The notes under the pieces: model-generated
Seen by the model: the letters and a program-made list of their open reading frames with translations, nothing else
The model's database searches: none
What the model was told of the DNA's origin: nothing
Shown: in pieces, positions 26,998 through 36,182 of the stretch
Position numbering within the stretch: position 1 is the first letter of the stretch
Layout of the letters: every line of letters starts with the position of its first letter
Origin: Acinetobacter rongchengensis
GTDB taxonomy: Bacteria > Pseudomonadota > Gammaproteobacteria > Pseudomonadales > Moraxellaceae
Assembly (NCBI RefSeq): GCF_003611475.1
Contig: NZ_RAXT01000013.1
Coordinates: forward strand, 17,119-81,118
Direction of reading: 5' to 3'
Length of the DNA: 64,000 bases
Program-made: the position numbers and the translations under genes

Positions 26998-28269
26998 TTA
27001 AATTAGTCCGATTAGAATAGCTGCCACATACATGACTACACATGTACCTGTACACCAAAGAATGCTGTTTTTTTGATTTTCAGCATAGTCAACATTTGTT
27101 AATGAACAGAGTAAATATGTTGAAGCTACCATTGGGCTAAGAAGATGAATTGGTTGACCAATTAGACTTGCAATCGCCATTTCATTTGCTCCAACACCGT
27201 AATGTGATGCAGTTTCAGCCAAAATAGGTAATATGCCAAAATAAAATGCATCATTTGTCAAAATGTAGGTAAAAGGCATACTAATGAAAGCTGTAATCGA
27301 AGCCAAGTGACTACCTGACGATTCAGGAATAACAGATATTAGATGTTGTGCGATTGCATCAATCATTCCTGTTCCAGACATGATCCCGACAAAAATACCC
27401 GCAGCAAAAATTAATGTTGAAACTGCGAGGACGCTATCGGCATATTTACCAATTAATTTCTTTTGTTCCGAAAGTTGAGGGAAATTGACGACTAAACCAA
27501 TACAGAAAGCTAGGATGAATAAAGGAGCCAAAGAAATATAATTTTTGATCATCACAAAAATAAGCAAGGCTGTTAAGGCTAAGTTAAACCAAGATTTCCA
27601 TTTTGGAGTATTTTGTTCCTCGTGGATTAACTCTTCATCATGTTCAATTTGGTGTATTCCTAAACGTTTGCGTTCTTTTAGACCAAGATAAAATGCAACA
27701 AATAGAACCCATACTAAACCAATAGCCATTACAGGAATCATTTGTAAAAAGAGTTCTGTAGGATCTATTTTTAAAGCACTTGCGGCACGGGAAAAAGGTC
27801 CTGCCCAAGGTAAGATATTCATTACACCAATAGATAATAGTAGAACTGTTGCCATTACCTGAGGGCGAATTCCAATCTTCTTATATAAAGGTAATAGTGC
27901 TGTAGCAACGATAATATATGTGGTCGCTCCATCACCATCTAAGCCTACACAAATCCCTAAAATTCCAGTACCTACAACAATTTTGAGGGGATCACCTTTC
28001 ACAATTTTTACAATTAACTTAATCAAAGGATTAAATAGACCTGCATCAGTCATCATGCAGAAATACAAAATCGCAAACGTGATCATGATTCCTGTTGGTG
28101 CAAGCTTTTTAATCCCATCGACCATCATGTCACTGAGTTCAGCACTATGACCTGTAAAGATTGAAAAAATGACAGGTATGAGGACAAGAGCTGTGAGTGC
28201 AGAGAGACGTTTAGACATCACTGCATACATAAATATAGCAATCATGCTATAGCTAAGAAAAACTAACAT
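26998..28269 (-). CDS. CitMHS family citrate/hydroxy-acid transporter
   Basis: A 423-residue inner-membrane protein with about 12 helices of the CitMHS family, which carries citrate as metal complexes or related carboxylates with protons. Landmarks are VGLDGDGATTYIIVATALLPLY near residues 108-129, LPWAGPFSRAASAL near 153, MSGTGMIDAIAQHLI and LTNDAFYFGILPIL near 340, and a QPIHLLSPMVAS segment near 370. It lies 35 bases behind the SMP-30 gene in the same operon. A second transporter (MFS) lies in the divergent operon, so the island may import two substrates, or an acid and its lactone. Confidence 0.9.
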   Translation of the reverse strand: MLVFLSYSMIAIFMYAVMSKRLSALTALVLIPVIFSIFTGHSAELSDMMVDGIKKLAPTGIMITFAILYFCMMTDAGLFNPLIKLIVKIVKGDPLKIVVGTGILGICVGLDGDGATTYIIVATALLPLYKKIGIRPQVMATVLLLSIGVMNILPWAGPFSRAASALKIDPTELFLQMIPVMAIGLVWVLFVAFYLGLKERKRLGIHQIEHDEELIHEEQNTPKWKSWFNLALTALLIFVMIKNYISLAPLFILAFCIGLVVNFPQLSEQKKLIGKYADSVLAVSTLIFAAGIFVGIMSGTGMIDAIAQHLISVIPESSGSHLASITAFISMPFTYILTNDAFYFGILPILAETASHYGVGANEMAIASLIGQPIHLLSPMVASTYLLCSLTNVDYAENQKNSILWCTGTCVVMYVAAILIGLI

Positions 28270-28304
28270 AAATCAGTCCTTGATTTATCAAAACATTGAG
28301 AGAT

Positions 28305-29231
28305 TTAAGAATGCGAGAACATTGGTTTACCGCAATGCTCTAATTCTGTTGTTAATATTGATCCAGTTGATGAATCAATAATAAATAGTTGATTATTGTT
28401 CTTTCCGCCAAAAGCTAAGTTGGTAATTGTTCTACCTGCGGTACATGCTTTGATACGGTAGAGAGGTTCAGCGTATTTATTAAAAACCCAGACACATGCA
28501 TGACCAGCATCGCAAACATAGAGATTACTTTCGTTATCTAAAGCAAGCCCATCAGCACCACTGATACCGCCTGCCAAAGATGTGAATATGCCTACTTTTG
28601 ATGTTGAACCATCTTTTAATAGTGGTAAGCGCCAAATAGCATTACCTCTTGTCATAGCAACAAATAATGCTTTTTCTTCCAAATCCATAACAAGACCATT
28701 TGGACTAGGTGCATTATTAATCAGACAATCTAATTGATCTAACTCTAAGTCATAGCAGAAGACACGTCCTGTAGGATCATGCATTCCAGTTTGCCCTTGA
28801 TCAGTAAAATAGAGTTTTCCATTTTTCGCAAAAAATAGGTCATTCACACCTTTAAAGCCTTCACTTTTACGATGAGTTAAAAATGGTGAGATCGTTCCTG
28901 ATTGAGGATCTAATTTCATTATTCCATTTTTATAATCAGCAATATAAATCATGCCATCGGTATGAATTTTTAGACCATTTGGCCATCCATCATATTCGGT
29001 AACAAGATGCCATTCTCCTGCTGGTGTAATTTTAAAAATACGGCCATAGGGAATGTCAGTTACATATAAATTTCCTTCAAGATCAAAAGATGGGCCTTCT
29101 AAAAAAGAAGTAACCTTCTGACCAGGTTTATTTGCTCTCACCCAATCTGAATTTCCATCTTTCCTGTATTTTTCAGGAAGTTGAGTGAAAATTTTCGTAG
29201 AGATTTCTTTTGGAGGATTAAAAAGACTCAT
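28305..29231 (-). CDS. SMP-30/gluconolactonase family protein
   Basis: A 308-residue six-bladed beta-propeller of the SMP-30/Gluconolactonase/LRE family. The metal-site residues of the family can be placed: Glu in FLEGPSFD near residue 44, Asn in SPNGLVMD near 176 and Asp in GADGLALDNESNLYV near 228. No signal peptide is seen, so it should be cytoplasmic. These enzymes hydrolyse lactones with a divalent metal. It is the first gene of the minus-strand half of the island, directly at the shared operator. Hydrolysis of a lactone to a hydroxy acid that is then CoA-activated would fit the neighbours, but this is inference. Confidence 0.88.
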   Translation of the reverse strand: MSLFNPPKEISTKIFTQLPEKYRKDGNSDWVRANKPGQKVTSFLEGPSFDLEGNLYVTDIPYGRIFKITPAGEWHLVTEYDGWPNGLKIHTDGMIYIADYKNGIMKLDPQSGTISPFLTHRKSEGFKGVNDLFFAKNGKLYFTDQGQTGMHDPTGRVFCYDLELDQLDCLINNAPSPNGLVMDLEEKALFVAMTRGNAIWRLPLLKDGSTSKVGIFTSLAGGISGADGLALDNESNLYVCDAGHACVWVFNKYAEPLYRIKACTAGRTITNLAFGGKNNNQLFIIDSSTGSILTTELEHCGKPMFSHS

Positions 29232-29253
29232 AACAATATTTCCTTGAATCTAC

Positions 29254-29280
29254 GTTCTATTAAGTAGAACGATGTTCTAT
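29254..29280. promoter_or_regulatory. IclR-type operator, left copy
   Basis: Three half-sites in a row: GTTCTA, five bases, TAGAAC (a perfect palindrome at 29254-29270), then TTCTAT about 10 bases further. The layout of a palindrome plus a third repeat one helical turn away is that described for PcaU and PobR, IclR regulators of Acinetobacter. It lies 23 bases ahead of the SMP-30 start codon. Confidence 0.8.
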
Positions 29281-29385
29281 TTATTTATGTTTGATGATTA
29301 GTTAATCAAAGTCAAGTTTTTTCTCAATCTAATTATTAGATCAAAGTCAAACCAGATTAGTGGATATTTTTTATTTGCATTTAAA

Positions 29386-29412
29386 ATAGAATGATGTTCT
29401 ACTAGATAGAAC
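29386..29412. promoter_or_regulatory. IclR-type operator, right copy in inverted orientation
   Basis: The same three half-sites reversed: ATAGAA, then the palindrome GTTCTA, five bases, TAGAAC (29396-29412). Read on the minus strand it matches the left copy at about 21 of 27 positions. It overlaps the -10 of a likely plus-strand promoter, TTGCAT (29375) with TCTACT (29398) at 17-base spacing, so bound protein could repress the lyase operon. Confidence 0.8.
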
Positions 29413-29465
29413 AAGGCGAAATCTATTTCTAGGTTTCCAGTGTTTTTACTTGGTAGGTAAAAGGT

Positions 29466-30404
29466 ATGAGCAGTCAAAAGGACATAGATATTTTGGTTAG
29501 TGAGGTAGGTCCTCGCGATGGTTTGCAAAGTATTAAGCAGACTATGCCAACTGATATGAAGAAAATGTGGATTTCAGCTTTATCTGAAGCGGGAGTGAGA
29601 GAAATTGAGGTGGGATCGTTCGTACCACCAAAATTATTACCGCAAATGGCCGATTGTGCTGATCTAGTTCAGCATGCCTTAACTTTAGAAAATGTCTTTG
29701 TTACTGCGTTAGTACCAAACTTACGTGGTGCAGAATCCGCATTTAAATCTGGTGTTCAAAAAATAACGATTCCTGTTTCTGTTAGTGAACCTCATTCATT
29801 GTCAAATGTAAGAAAAACTCACGAGCAGATGTATTCAGAGGTTGCATCCATCATTGCATTGCGAAACGAGCAATATCCGAATGTTTTGGTTGAAGCAGGA
29901 TTATCGACGGTATTTGGATGCACGATCCAAGGGGTGGTGACCGAACAAGAAAGCTTATTCATGGCCAACAAAATGGCTGCCCTAGGTGTTGATGAGGTGG
30001 GTTTAGCAGACACCGTTGGATATGCCACACCTTTACAAGTTAAAAGCTTGTTTAAGCAACTGAAAATTGAATTAGGAAATATTGCGGGTAGTGCACATTT
30101 TCATAATACACGAGGGCAAGGATTAGCGAATGTACTTGCGGCATATGAGGTTGGGGTAACAACTTTTGATGCTTCACAAGGTGGAATTGGTGGATGTCCT
30201 TATGCGCCTGGTGCATCAGGAAATATTGTGACTGAGGATCTTGTTTTCTTACTTGAAAGTATGGGACTCCGCACCGGTATTGATATTGAAAAGTTGGTAG
30301 CCGCTAGAGAGTGGTTGAAAAAAGCATTACCAAATGAACCGCTATATGGATTTATCCCTGATGCAGGTGTCGGTAAAGCTTTTAAATATGCAAAGGATAT
30401 GTGA
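29466..30404 (+). CDS. HMG-CoA lyase family enzyme (HMG-CoA or citramalyl-CoA lyase)
   Basis: A 312-residue HMGL-like TIM-barrel lyase. The N-terminal SEVGPRDGLQ carries the catalytic Arg and metal Asp. GLADTVGYATP, the metal-binding HFHNTRGQG and the Cys-bearing loop GGIGGCPYAPGASGN complete the site. The family splits 3-hydroxy-3-methylglutaryl-CoA to acetyl-CoA and acetoacetate. Some members, such as the Chloroflexus enzyme, split citramalyl-CoA to acetyl-CoA and pyruvate. No leucine-degradation genes surround it, so a role tied to the adjoining CoA-transferase is more likely. The stop is one base before the next start codon. Confidence 0.9.
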   Translation: MSSQKDIDILVSEVGPRDGLQSIKQTMPTDMKKMWISALSEAGVREIEVGSFVPPKLLPQMADCADLVQHALTLENVFVTALVPNLRGAESAFKSGVQKITIPVSVSEPHSLSNVRKTHEQMYSEVASIIALRNEQYPNVLVEAGLSTVFGCTIQGVVTEQESLFMANKMAALGVDEVGLADTVGYATPLQVKSLFKQLKIELGNIAGSAHFHNTRGQGLANVLAAYEVGVTTFDASQGGIGGCPYAPGASGNIVTEDLVFLLESMGLRTGIDIEKLVAAREWLKKALPNEPLYGFIPDAGVGKAFKYAKDM

Positions 30405-30405
30405 A

Positions 30406-31605
30406 ATGAGTATTGAAAAACAAAACAGTCTTCCGCTATCAGGTATTCGTGTACTTGAATTTGTTCATATGGTCATGGGACCTGCATGCGGATTAATGTT
30501 AGCAGACCTTGGAGCAGAGGTTATTAAGATCGAACCGCTACCTCAGGGTGATAATACACGTCGTTTGATGGGGTCAGGTGCTGGCTATTGGATGACCTAT
30601 AATCGCAATAAGAAAAGCCTTTCAGTTGATATTAAAACTGAAAAAGGAATGAATCTTGTCAAGGAGTTGATTGCTACAGCCGATATTGTGATTGAAAATT
30701 TTCGGCCAGGTGCAATGAAAAAACTCGGCTTAGATTATGAAGGTGTAAAAGCCATTAAGCCTGACATTATCTATGGTTCAATGAAAGGCTTTTTACCCGG
30801 TCCTTATGAACATCGAACAGCACTTGATGAAGTGGTTCAAATGATGACAGGTCTAGCCTATATGACGGGTCCTGTGGGACGGCCTTTAAGAGCAGGTGCT
30901 TCCGTTAATGATGTTATGGGTGGAATGTTCTGTGCGTATTCAATTCTTGCAGCCCTATATCAAAGACAGTTGACAGGTGAAGGACAATTCGTTGAAACCG
31001 GATTGTTCGAGAACTCTGCATTTTTAGTAGCACAGCATATGATGCAGCGAGCAATCACTGAACAGCCAGTTGCGCCGATGCCAAATCGTGTTTCAGCTTG
31101 GGCTGTATACGATGTTTTTAATACGCAAGGGAACGAACAGGTATTTATTGGAGTTGTTACAGATTCACAATGGGTCGCTTTCTGTGAAGCCTTTGACTTG
31201 AACGGTCTCAAAAATAATCCTGATTACGCTTTAAATAATCAACGAGTTACAGCAAGAGACGTAATCTTACCAATCATTCGAGATGCATTAGGCGCTCTTC
31301 AAAAGTCAAAAGTAATGGAGCTATGCGAAAAGGCTGGTTTACCATTTTCCCCAATTCAACGTCCAGAAGACTTATTCCACGATAATCACCTAAATCAGTC
31401 AGGTGGTATGGGCGAGCTCAAACTTGAAAATGGTAAGCAAGTTAAAGTGCCGTTACTCCCATTCACAATGAATGGCCACCGTTTTGGTGTACGAGAGAAT
31501 GTACCTCAAGTTGGTGAGAATACTGTAGAGATTCTTACTTCCTTAGGTTATGACGCTGCTGAAGTACAACATTTAACTGAAACTGACATTATTAAATGTA
31601 GCTAA
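30406..31605 (+). CDS. Family III (CaiB/BaiF) CoA-transferase
   Basis: A 399-residue family III CoA-transferase. The Rossmann-like start LSGIRVLEFVHMVMGPACGLMLADLGAEVIKIEP, the conserved YNRNKKSLSVDIKTEKG, and the catalytic Asp169 in ASVNDVMGG (same number as in formyl-CoA transferase) identify it. It moves CoA from a donor such as succinyl-CoA to a carboxylic acid. I start it at the ATG at 30406, one base past the lyase stop; the frame is open further upstream inside the lyase gene. With the lyase it forms an activate-and-cleave pair for a branched hydroxy-diacid. Confidence 0.93.
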   Translation: MSIEKQNSLPLSGIRVLEFVHMVMGPACGLMLADLGAEVIKIEPLPQGDNTRRLMGSGAGYWMTYNRNKKSLSVDIKTEKGMNLVKELIATADIVIENFRPGAMKKLGLDYEGVKAIKPDIIYGSMKGFLPGPYEHRTALDEVVQMMTGLAYMTGPVGRPLRAGASVNDVMGGMFCAYSILAALYQRQLTGEGQFVETGLFENSAFLVAQHMMQRAITEQPVAPMPNRVSAWAVYDVFNTQGNEQVFIGVVTDSQWVAFCEAFDLNGLKNNPDYALNNQRVTARDVILPIIRDALGALQKSKVMELCEKAGLPFSPIQRPEDLFHDNHLNQSGGMGELKLENGKQVKVPLLPFTMNGHRFGVRENVPQVGENTVEILTSLGYDAAEVQHLTETDIIKCS

Positions 31606-31647
31606 TTGTTGGCCATTTAATTTATGTATTATGCAAGGATTGCATAT

Positions 31648-32961
31648 ATGAATACTTTAAATAAACTCCCTGATAATTGTAATTCGTCTCATCAAGATGC
31701 CTGTGATCGAGCTATTAAAAAAGCGGCTTTACGCTTTATTCCATTATTAGCATTAGCCTATTTTTTCAATTATCTAGATCGTACTAGTGTTGGTTATGCT
31801 GCACTGCAAATGACTGATTCCCTTGGTTTAACAGCAGCTCAGTTTGGTCTGGGTGCGGGAATCATGTTTATTGGTTATTGCTTATGTGAGATTCCTAGTA
31901 ATTTAGCAATGTATAAATTTGGGGCCAGAGTTTGGATGGCCCGAATTATGATTACATGGGGGATAGCAGCGGCGGCAACGGCTTTTGTTGTTGGCCCCTA
32001 TTCTTTTTATATTGTGCGATTCCTGTTGGGCGTTGCTGAAGCGGGCTTTTTCCCTGGCGTAATTTTCTTTTTAACTATTTGGTTCCCACTACAATATCGA
32101 ACTCACATTCTTGCACTGTTCACGATTGCTACCCCAATATCCTTTTTGGTAGGTGGCCCACTCTCTATTTGGCTTTTGGGTTTTCATGGTCATTTAGGGC
32201 TGGAGGGATGGCAATGGATGTTTTTGGTTGAAGGTTTGCCAGCATGTATTCTTGGGGTAATTACATACAAAGTGTTAGTAAATACTCCAACAGAAGCAAA
32301 ATGGCTAACTGAAGAAGAGCGTCAAGCATTGACAGCTTCCCTGTCAAACGAAAAGAAAGCTGGTGCAAGTAAGCATAACTTTAAAGAAGTTTTAAAAGAT
32401 GTAAGAGTTTGGATTTTAGGATCGATCACTTTTAGCTTCACTTTAGGTACTTATGGCATTGGCATTTGGTTACCTCAAATGCTTAAAGCTCAGGGCGTTG
32501 AATTAAGCTTAATTGGTTGGATCGCGGCTATTCCGTACTTCTTTTCTACTATTGGATTACTTTTTTGGGCTAAACATGTTGATAAAACAGGTAAACCAAT
32601 CAAAAACCTTGTTATCGCACTTTTATTGGCTGGTATTGCATTATTAGTGGCTGTTAATTTGTCAGGACTAGTCCCTGCATTGATCGGTATTACCATTGCA
32701 TTAGTCGGTACAATTTCTGCAAAAACCATTTTTTATACACTTCCAGGCAAGTTTTTATCAGGGCAAGCCGCAGCAGGAGGTATTGCTTTAATTAACTCAA
32801 TTGGAGCATTCGGTGGGTTTGTTGGACCATTCTTAATGGGTTATTTAAAAACAGCAACTAACTCGTTTAATAGTGGTTTCATGATAATGGGTAGCATCTT
32901 GTTCTTCGCAGTATTCATGACATTGGTATTAAATTTCTTTATGAAAAGAGAATCGGTATAA
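31648..32961 (+). CDS. MFS transporter, anion:cation symporter type
   Basis: A 437-residue major facilitator of the anion:cation symporter (phthalate/glucarate) group with 12 helices. The motif YFFNYLDRTSVGYAAL near residues 36-51 is diagnostic for this group, followed by GYCLCEIPSNLAMYKFGARVWMARIMITWG and LLGVAEAGFFPGVIFFLTIWFP. The ATG at 31648 is chosen because AGGA lies eight bases upstream. It is 42 bases behind the CoA-transferase gene and probably imports the organic acid that the two enzymes degrade. Confidence 0.92.
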   Translation: MNTLNKLPDNCNSSHQDACDRAIKKAALRFIPLLALAYFFNYLDRTSVGYAALQMTDSLGLTAAQFGLGAGIMFIGYCLCEIPSNLAMYKFGARVWMARIMITWGIAAAATAFVVGPYSFYIVRFLLGVAEAGFFPGVIFFLTIWFPLQYRTHILALFTIATPISFLVGGPLSIWLLGFHGHLGLEGWQWMFLVEGLPACILGVITYKVLVNTPTEAKWLTEEERQALTASLSNEKKAGASKHNFKEVLKDVRVWILGSITFSFTLGTYGIGIWLPQMLKAQGVELSLIGWIAAIPYFFSTIGLLFWAKHVDKTGKPIKNLVIALLLAGIALLVAVNLSGLVPALIGITIALVGTISAKTIFYTLPGKFLSGQAAAGGIALINSIGAFGGFVGPFLMGYLKTATNSFNSGFMIMGSILFFAVFMTLVLNFFMKRESV

Positions 32962-33033
32962 ATTCCGACTCTTTTTTTCAATCTTTTACCTTACCGCCTT
33001 TAATCCTAATTCTCAGTTAAAGGCGGCCTTTTT
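32944..33033 (+). terminator. Two consecutive terminator hairpins after the MFS gene
   Basis: The first hairpin (AGAG..TCGG with CCGA CTCT and seven T residues, to about 32978) overlaps the MFS stop codon. The second is a perfect 10-base stem, CCGCCTTTAA with TTAAAGGCGG (32994-33026), followed by CCTTTTT. They separate the lyase operon from the porin gene. Confidence 0.82.
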
Positions 33034-33122
33034 AATAAAAAAGTATTGCTCTATTGATTCATAGGGTTGTACTAACTCGTCTAAAAATTAGTCAGGATGA
33101 CTAAAAAAGCAAGGAAAAGTTG

Positions 33123-34421
33123 ATGATGAAAATCATGTTCAAAAAATCTGTGAATGATTTTAAAAAAGTATTTTTAAGTGTTTTAGTGTTTTCTCCTGTA
33201 ATGGTACATGCAGAAAATATCGATGATGAAGTCAAAGAGCTTAGAGCAGAAATCTTAGAATTAAAAAAAATCGTGCAACAGCAGAGTTTTGATTCTAAGA
33301 AAAGTATAGATACGATTTCTACACAATCAGATAAATTACAGGCTGATACGACACAAACACAGAAATTAATTCCTGCACCAGTATTCGTTACAAAATCTGG
33401 ATCTAGTGTAAAGCTTTATGGATTTATTCGCGGAGATGCTTCTTATCAATTCAAAGGTGGTAATGGAATTTTTAACCGTATAAATAAAGTTGAACTAGAA
33501 GGAAGCAATAAAAATGAAGATCGTTTCTATAGTACCGTTACAACGAGTAGATTGGGGTTGGATTTTAAGAGCGAACAGAAAGACCAACCAGTTTCAGGCA
33601 AGTTAGAGATCGACTTTCGAGGAGGATCAAATAATGATACGGTCAGAATTCGACATGCCTATTTAAATTATAAAAATCTTTTGATTGGTCAAACTACATC
33701 TAGTTTCTTAGATACCGATAATAATCCAGCCATGCTTGATTTTGGATCACCCCTTGGTATTGGTACTAAACGTACACCCATGCTCCGATATGCAGATAAC
33801 TTAAATGCCCAAACTAAATTCTTCCTTGGTTTAGAGCAAGGCCAAACTGACAATCGACTACCTTCCTTTACTTCAAAATTAAAATATAGTCTTTTAGATG
33901 ATAAGGGATCTGCTTCTATTAGAGGATTAGCACAAGAAGTTCGATCACGTGAACTCGATAATGCGACTGAATTCAGTTGGGGTATCGGAATAGGTGCAAA
34001 TTATAAAATCACCAATGATTTAGAAGTCAATGCGGACTATTCCCATGTTAAAGGAGATTCTACTTTTCTTTTATACACTAATGCTGCATACAACTCTGAG
34101 CAAAATCAAAATGCCATTAATTTGAATGAATTTGATGCATTTTCTGTAGGCCTCAGTTATCAAATTAATCCTAAGCTTCTGGGTACAATTGCTTATGGTG
34201 CTATGTTTTCGGATGATAGTAACAAGTTTGCAGAGATAGCTAAGAATGACGCAGACACCTCTCAGAATAAAGAATTACAACAAGCATGGATTAATTTGAT
34301 GTATTCGCCAATAGCACCTTTAACATTTGGTGTGGAATACATATATGGTGAAAGAGAGACTTTTACAGGTGAAAAAGGTAAAGATAGTCGATTAAGTACT
34401 ATGGTGAAATACAATTTTTGA
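33123..34421 (+). CDS. DcaP-like trimeric outer-membrane porin
   Basis: A 432-residue outer-membrane porin. A signal peptide ends near MVHA-ENID. A coiled-coil segment of about 35 residues follows (DDEVKELRAEILELKKIV), then a linker and the barrel from VKLYGFIRGDASYQF to the terminal STMVKYNF. The coiled coil plus KLYGFIRGDA start is the hallmark of Acinetobacter DcaP, a porin for dicarboxylic acids and other anions. AAGGA lies seven bases before the ATG at 33123; a second ATG follows at once. It is transcribed separately behind the terminators, but its place beside the island suggests that it admits the same acid. Confidence 0.9.
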   Translation: MMKIMFKKSVNDFKKVFLSVLVFSPVMVHAENIDDEVKELRAEILELKKIVQQQSFDSKKSIDTISTQSDKLQADTTQTQKLIPAPVFVTKSGSSVKLYGFIRGDASYQFKGGNGIFNRINKVELEGSNKNEDRFYSTVTTSRLGLDFKSEQKDQPVSGKLEIDFRGGSNNDTVRIRHAYLNYKNLLIGQTTSSFLDTDNNPAMLDFGSPLGIGTKRTPMLRYADNLNAQTKFFLGLEQGQTDNRLPSFTSKLKYSLLDDKGSASIRGLAQEVRSRELDNATEFSWGIGIGANYKITNDLEVNADYSHVKGDSTFLLYTNAAYNSEQNQNAINLNEFDAFSVGLSYQINPKLLGTIAYGAMFSDDSNKFAEIAKNDADTSQNKELQQAWINLMYSPIAPLTFGVEYIYGERETFTGEKGKDSRLSTMVKYNF

Positions 34422-34542
34422 TAATGTGCTCATTAGTTTAAATGCTTCTCCAATCATGAATTGAGGAAATGTAAATGTGTGCTGATACTGAAGTTGGAAT
34501 ACAGTAACTCCCCAGACAAATTATCTTCTCTTATAAAGACTA

Positions 34543-34572
34543 AAAAATAGAGCCTAATGGCTCTATTTTTTT
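34543..34572 (+). terminator. Rho-independent terminator
   Basis: A strong stem, AAAAATAGAGCC with GGCTCTATTTTT, and a TAAT loop, followed by T residues. It lies 120 bases behind the porin gene. Confidence 0.85.
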
Positions 34573-34777
34573 TGATTTCGTGAAATTAATGAAATTTGTA
34601 ACAATCTCGAAATATGTGCGAAAAATCTCACATCAATTGTCTTTCAGCGCTGTCATTTAGCGAAAGTTCTTGTAGAACACCATTTAATTTTATTTTAGAA
34701 ATCCAAATTTAAATGACACCTGTCATGTCGTTCAACGGTCGTTATTGGGTTTTGAATCATATAATTTATTATTGATA

Positions 34778-34807
34778 GTAAAAAAGGCTGCGAATTGCAG
34801 CCTTTTC
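34778..34807. terminator. Terminator for the nrdB transcript
   Basis: GGCTGC pairs with GCAGCC around GAATT, with T-rich sequence on the minus-strand exit. It lies about 90 bases behind the nrdB stop, and the three 16-bp repeats sit between the two. Confidence 0.82.
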
Positions 34808-34821
34808 ATTTGGTCGTCTAT

Positions 34822-34880
34822 GACAACTTATGTGTCGTTCTTTGCCAACTTATGTGTCGCAAATGACAACTTATGTGTCA
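34822..34880 (+). repeat. Three tandem copies of a 16-bp motif
   Basis: GACAACTTATGTGTCG occurs at 34822-34837, 34844-34859 (second base changed) and 34865-34880 (last base changed), at spacings of 22 and 21 bases, about two helical turns. Each unit is partly palindromic (GACA...TGTC). Evenly spaced multiple repeats of this kind resemble the terminal repeats of IS21-family elements, so this may be a leftover transposon end. No transposase gene is present. Confidence 0.75.
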
Positions 34881-34898
34881 CGTGACGATTAAAAAAAC

Positions 34899-36182
34899 TT
34901 ACCAGCTCAGCGCACCGCCAGTTTGATAGTCTGTTACACGCGTTTCGAAGAAATTCTTCTCTTTACGTAAGTCCATCATTTCAGACATCCATTGGAATGG
35001 ATTGTTTACACCAGCAAACTGCTCAGGTAAACCTAACTGAGCTAAACGACGGTTACAGATGAATTTCAAATATTCTTCCATCATCGCGGCATTCATACCC
35101 AATACACCACGTGGCATCGTGTCTCGAGCATATTCGATTTCAAGCATTGTCCCTTCAAGAATCATTTGAATGATTTCTTCTTGGAACTCAGCAGTCCACA
35201 AGCTCGGGTTTTCAATCTTGATTTGGTTAATCATATCGATACCAAAATTCAAGTGCATAGATTCATCACGTAAAATATATTGGAATTGCTCAGCAACACC
35301 ATTCATTTTATTACGACGGCCCATAGACAAGATCTGACTGAAACCACAATAGAAGAAGATACCTTCAAGAACACAATAGAAAGCAATCAAGTTACGAAGT
35401 AAGATTTGATCGTTTTCAGGGGTGCCTGTTTTGAAAGTAGGATCACTTAAAGATTGAGTATACTTCAAGCCCCAAGCTGCCTTACGCGCAACCGATGGAA
35501 CTTCACGATACATATTGAAGACTTCGCCTTCGTCCATGCCTAAAGATTCGATACAGTATTGGTAAGCATGTGTATGAATCGCTTCTTCAAATGCTTGACG
35601 CAAAATATATTGGCGACATTCAGGGTTGGTAATATGACGGTATATCGCCAGTACTAAGTTATTGGCTACCAATGAATCCGCAGTTGAGAAGAAACCTAAA
35701 GAACGCATCACAATGGTACGCTCATCTTCAGTTAAGCCATTTTCAGACTTCCAAAGTGCGATGTCATGGTTCATGTTGACTTCTTGTGGCATCCAGTGAT
35801 TTGCACATCCGTCTAGGTACTTTTGCCAAGCCCATTCATATTTAAATGGTACAAGTTGGTTTAAGTCTGCACGACAGTTGATCATTGCTTTATCATCAAC
35901 TTGTACACGTTGCGCACCCATTTCAAGTTCTTCTAAGCCTGGTGCAACATCTAAGCTTTCTAAGGCGTGAGATGCTCTTGCCAACGAATCGGTTGGATTT
36001 GTTGCTCGACTTGCACTGGTTCCAGTGGGTTGTGCAGCTGCCAAATTCTGCGATGGCTGCTTTGCATCAGATACCACCTGCGAATCAGTCGTTTTTTTCT
36101 GTTCGACGGGCGCAGGCTGGTGAGCTTGTGCAGCTTGTTTCGGTTCATCATCTTCAAAATCGTCCCAACTTAGGATAGACAT
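34899..36182 (-). CDS. nrdB: Ribonucleoside-diphosphate reductase subunit beta
   Basis: A 427-residue class Ia ribonucleotide reductase small subunit. The ferritin-like core carries the iron ligands and helices seen in [39 protein letters not shown] and [15 protein letters not shown]. It houses the diiron-tyrosyl radical that starts reduction in NrdA. The first 80 residues are an Ala/Gln/Pro-rich, probably disordered extension. The C-terminal [15 protein letters not shown] is the tail that docks to NrdA. I place the start at the ATG at 36182 (GAGAG seven bases upstream); an in-frame start 13 codons earlier has a poorer site. Confidence 0.94.
   Translation of the reverse strand: MSILSWDDFEDDEPKQAAQAHQPAPVEQKKTTDSQVVSDAKQPSQNLAAAQPTGTSASRATNPTDSLARASHALESLDVAPGLEELEMGAQRVQVDDKAMINCRADLNQLVPFKYEWAWQKYLDGCANHWMPQEVNMNHDIALWKSENGLTEDERTIVMRSLGFFSTADSLVANNLVLAIYRHITNPECRQYILRQAFEEAIHTHAYQYCIESLGMDEGEVFNMYREVPSVARKAAWGLKYTQSLSDPTFKTGTPENDQILLRNLIAFYCVLEGIFFYCGFSQILSMGRRNKMNGVAEQFQYILRDESMHLNFGIDMINQIKIENPSLWTAEFQEEIIQMILEGTMLEIEYARDTMPRGVLGMNAAMMEEYLKFICNRRLAQLGLPEQFAGVNNPFQWMSEMMDLRKEKNFFETRVTDYQTGGALSW

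Larger units (their letters stand above)
34422..34898. other. Gene-free region between the porin and nrdB
   Basis: These 477 bases hold the porin terminator (34543-34572), the nrdB-side terminator (34778-34807) and the triple 16-bp repeat (34822-34880). The remaining 200 bases are AT-rich without a supported gene. Confidence 0.6.

Noticed and set aside
34666..34678. GTTCTTGTAGAAC as a third IclR operator near the porin
   Set aside because: Arms are only five bases with a three-base centre, there is no third half-site, and it lies downstream of the porin rather than in front of a gene.
34822..34880. Possible CRISPR array from the three 16-bp repeats
   Set aside because: Repeats are too short, spacers are only five or six bases, and no cas genes are nearby.
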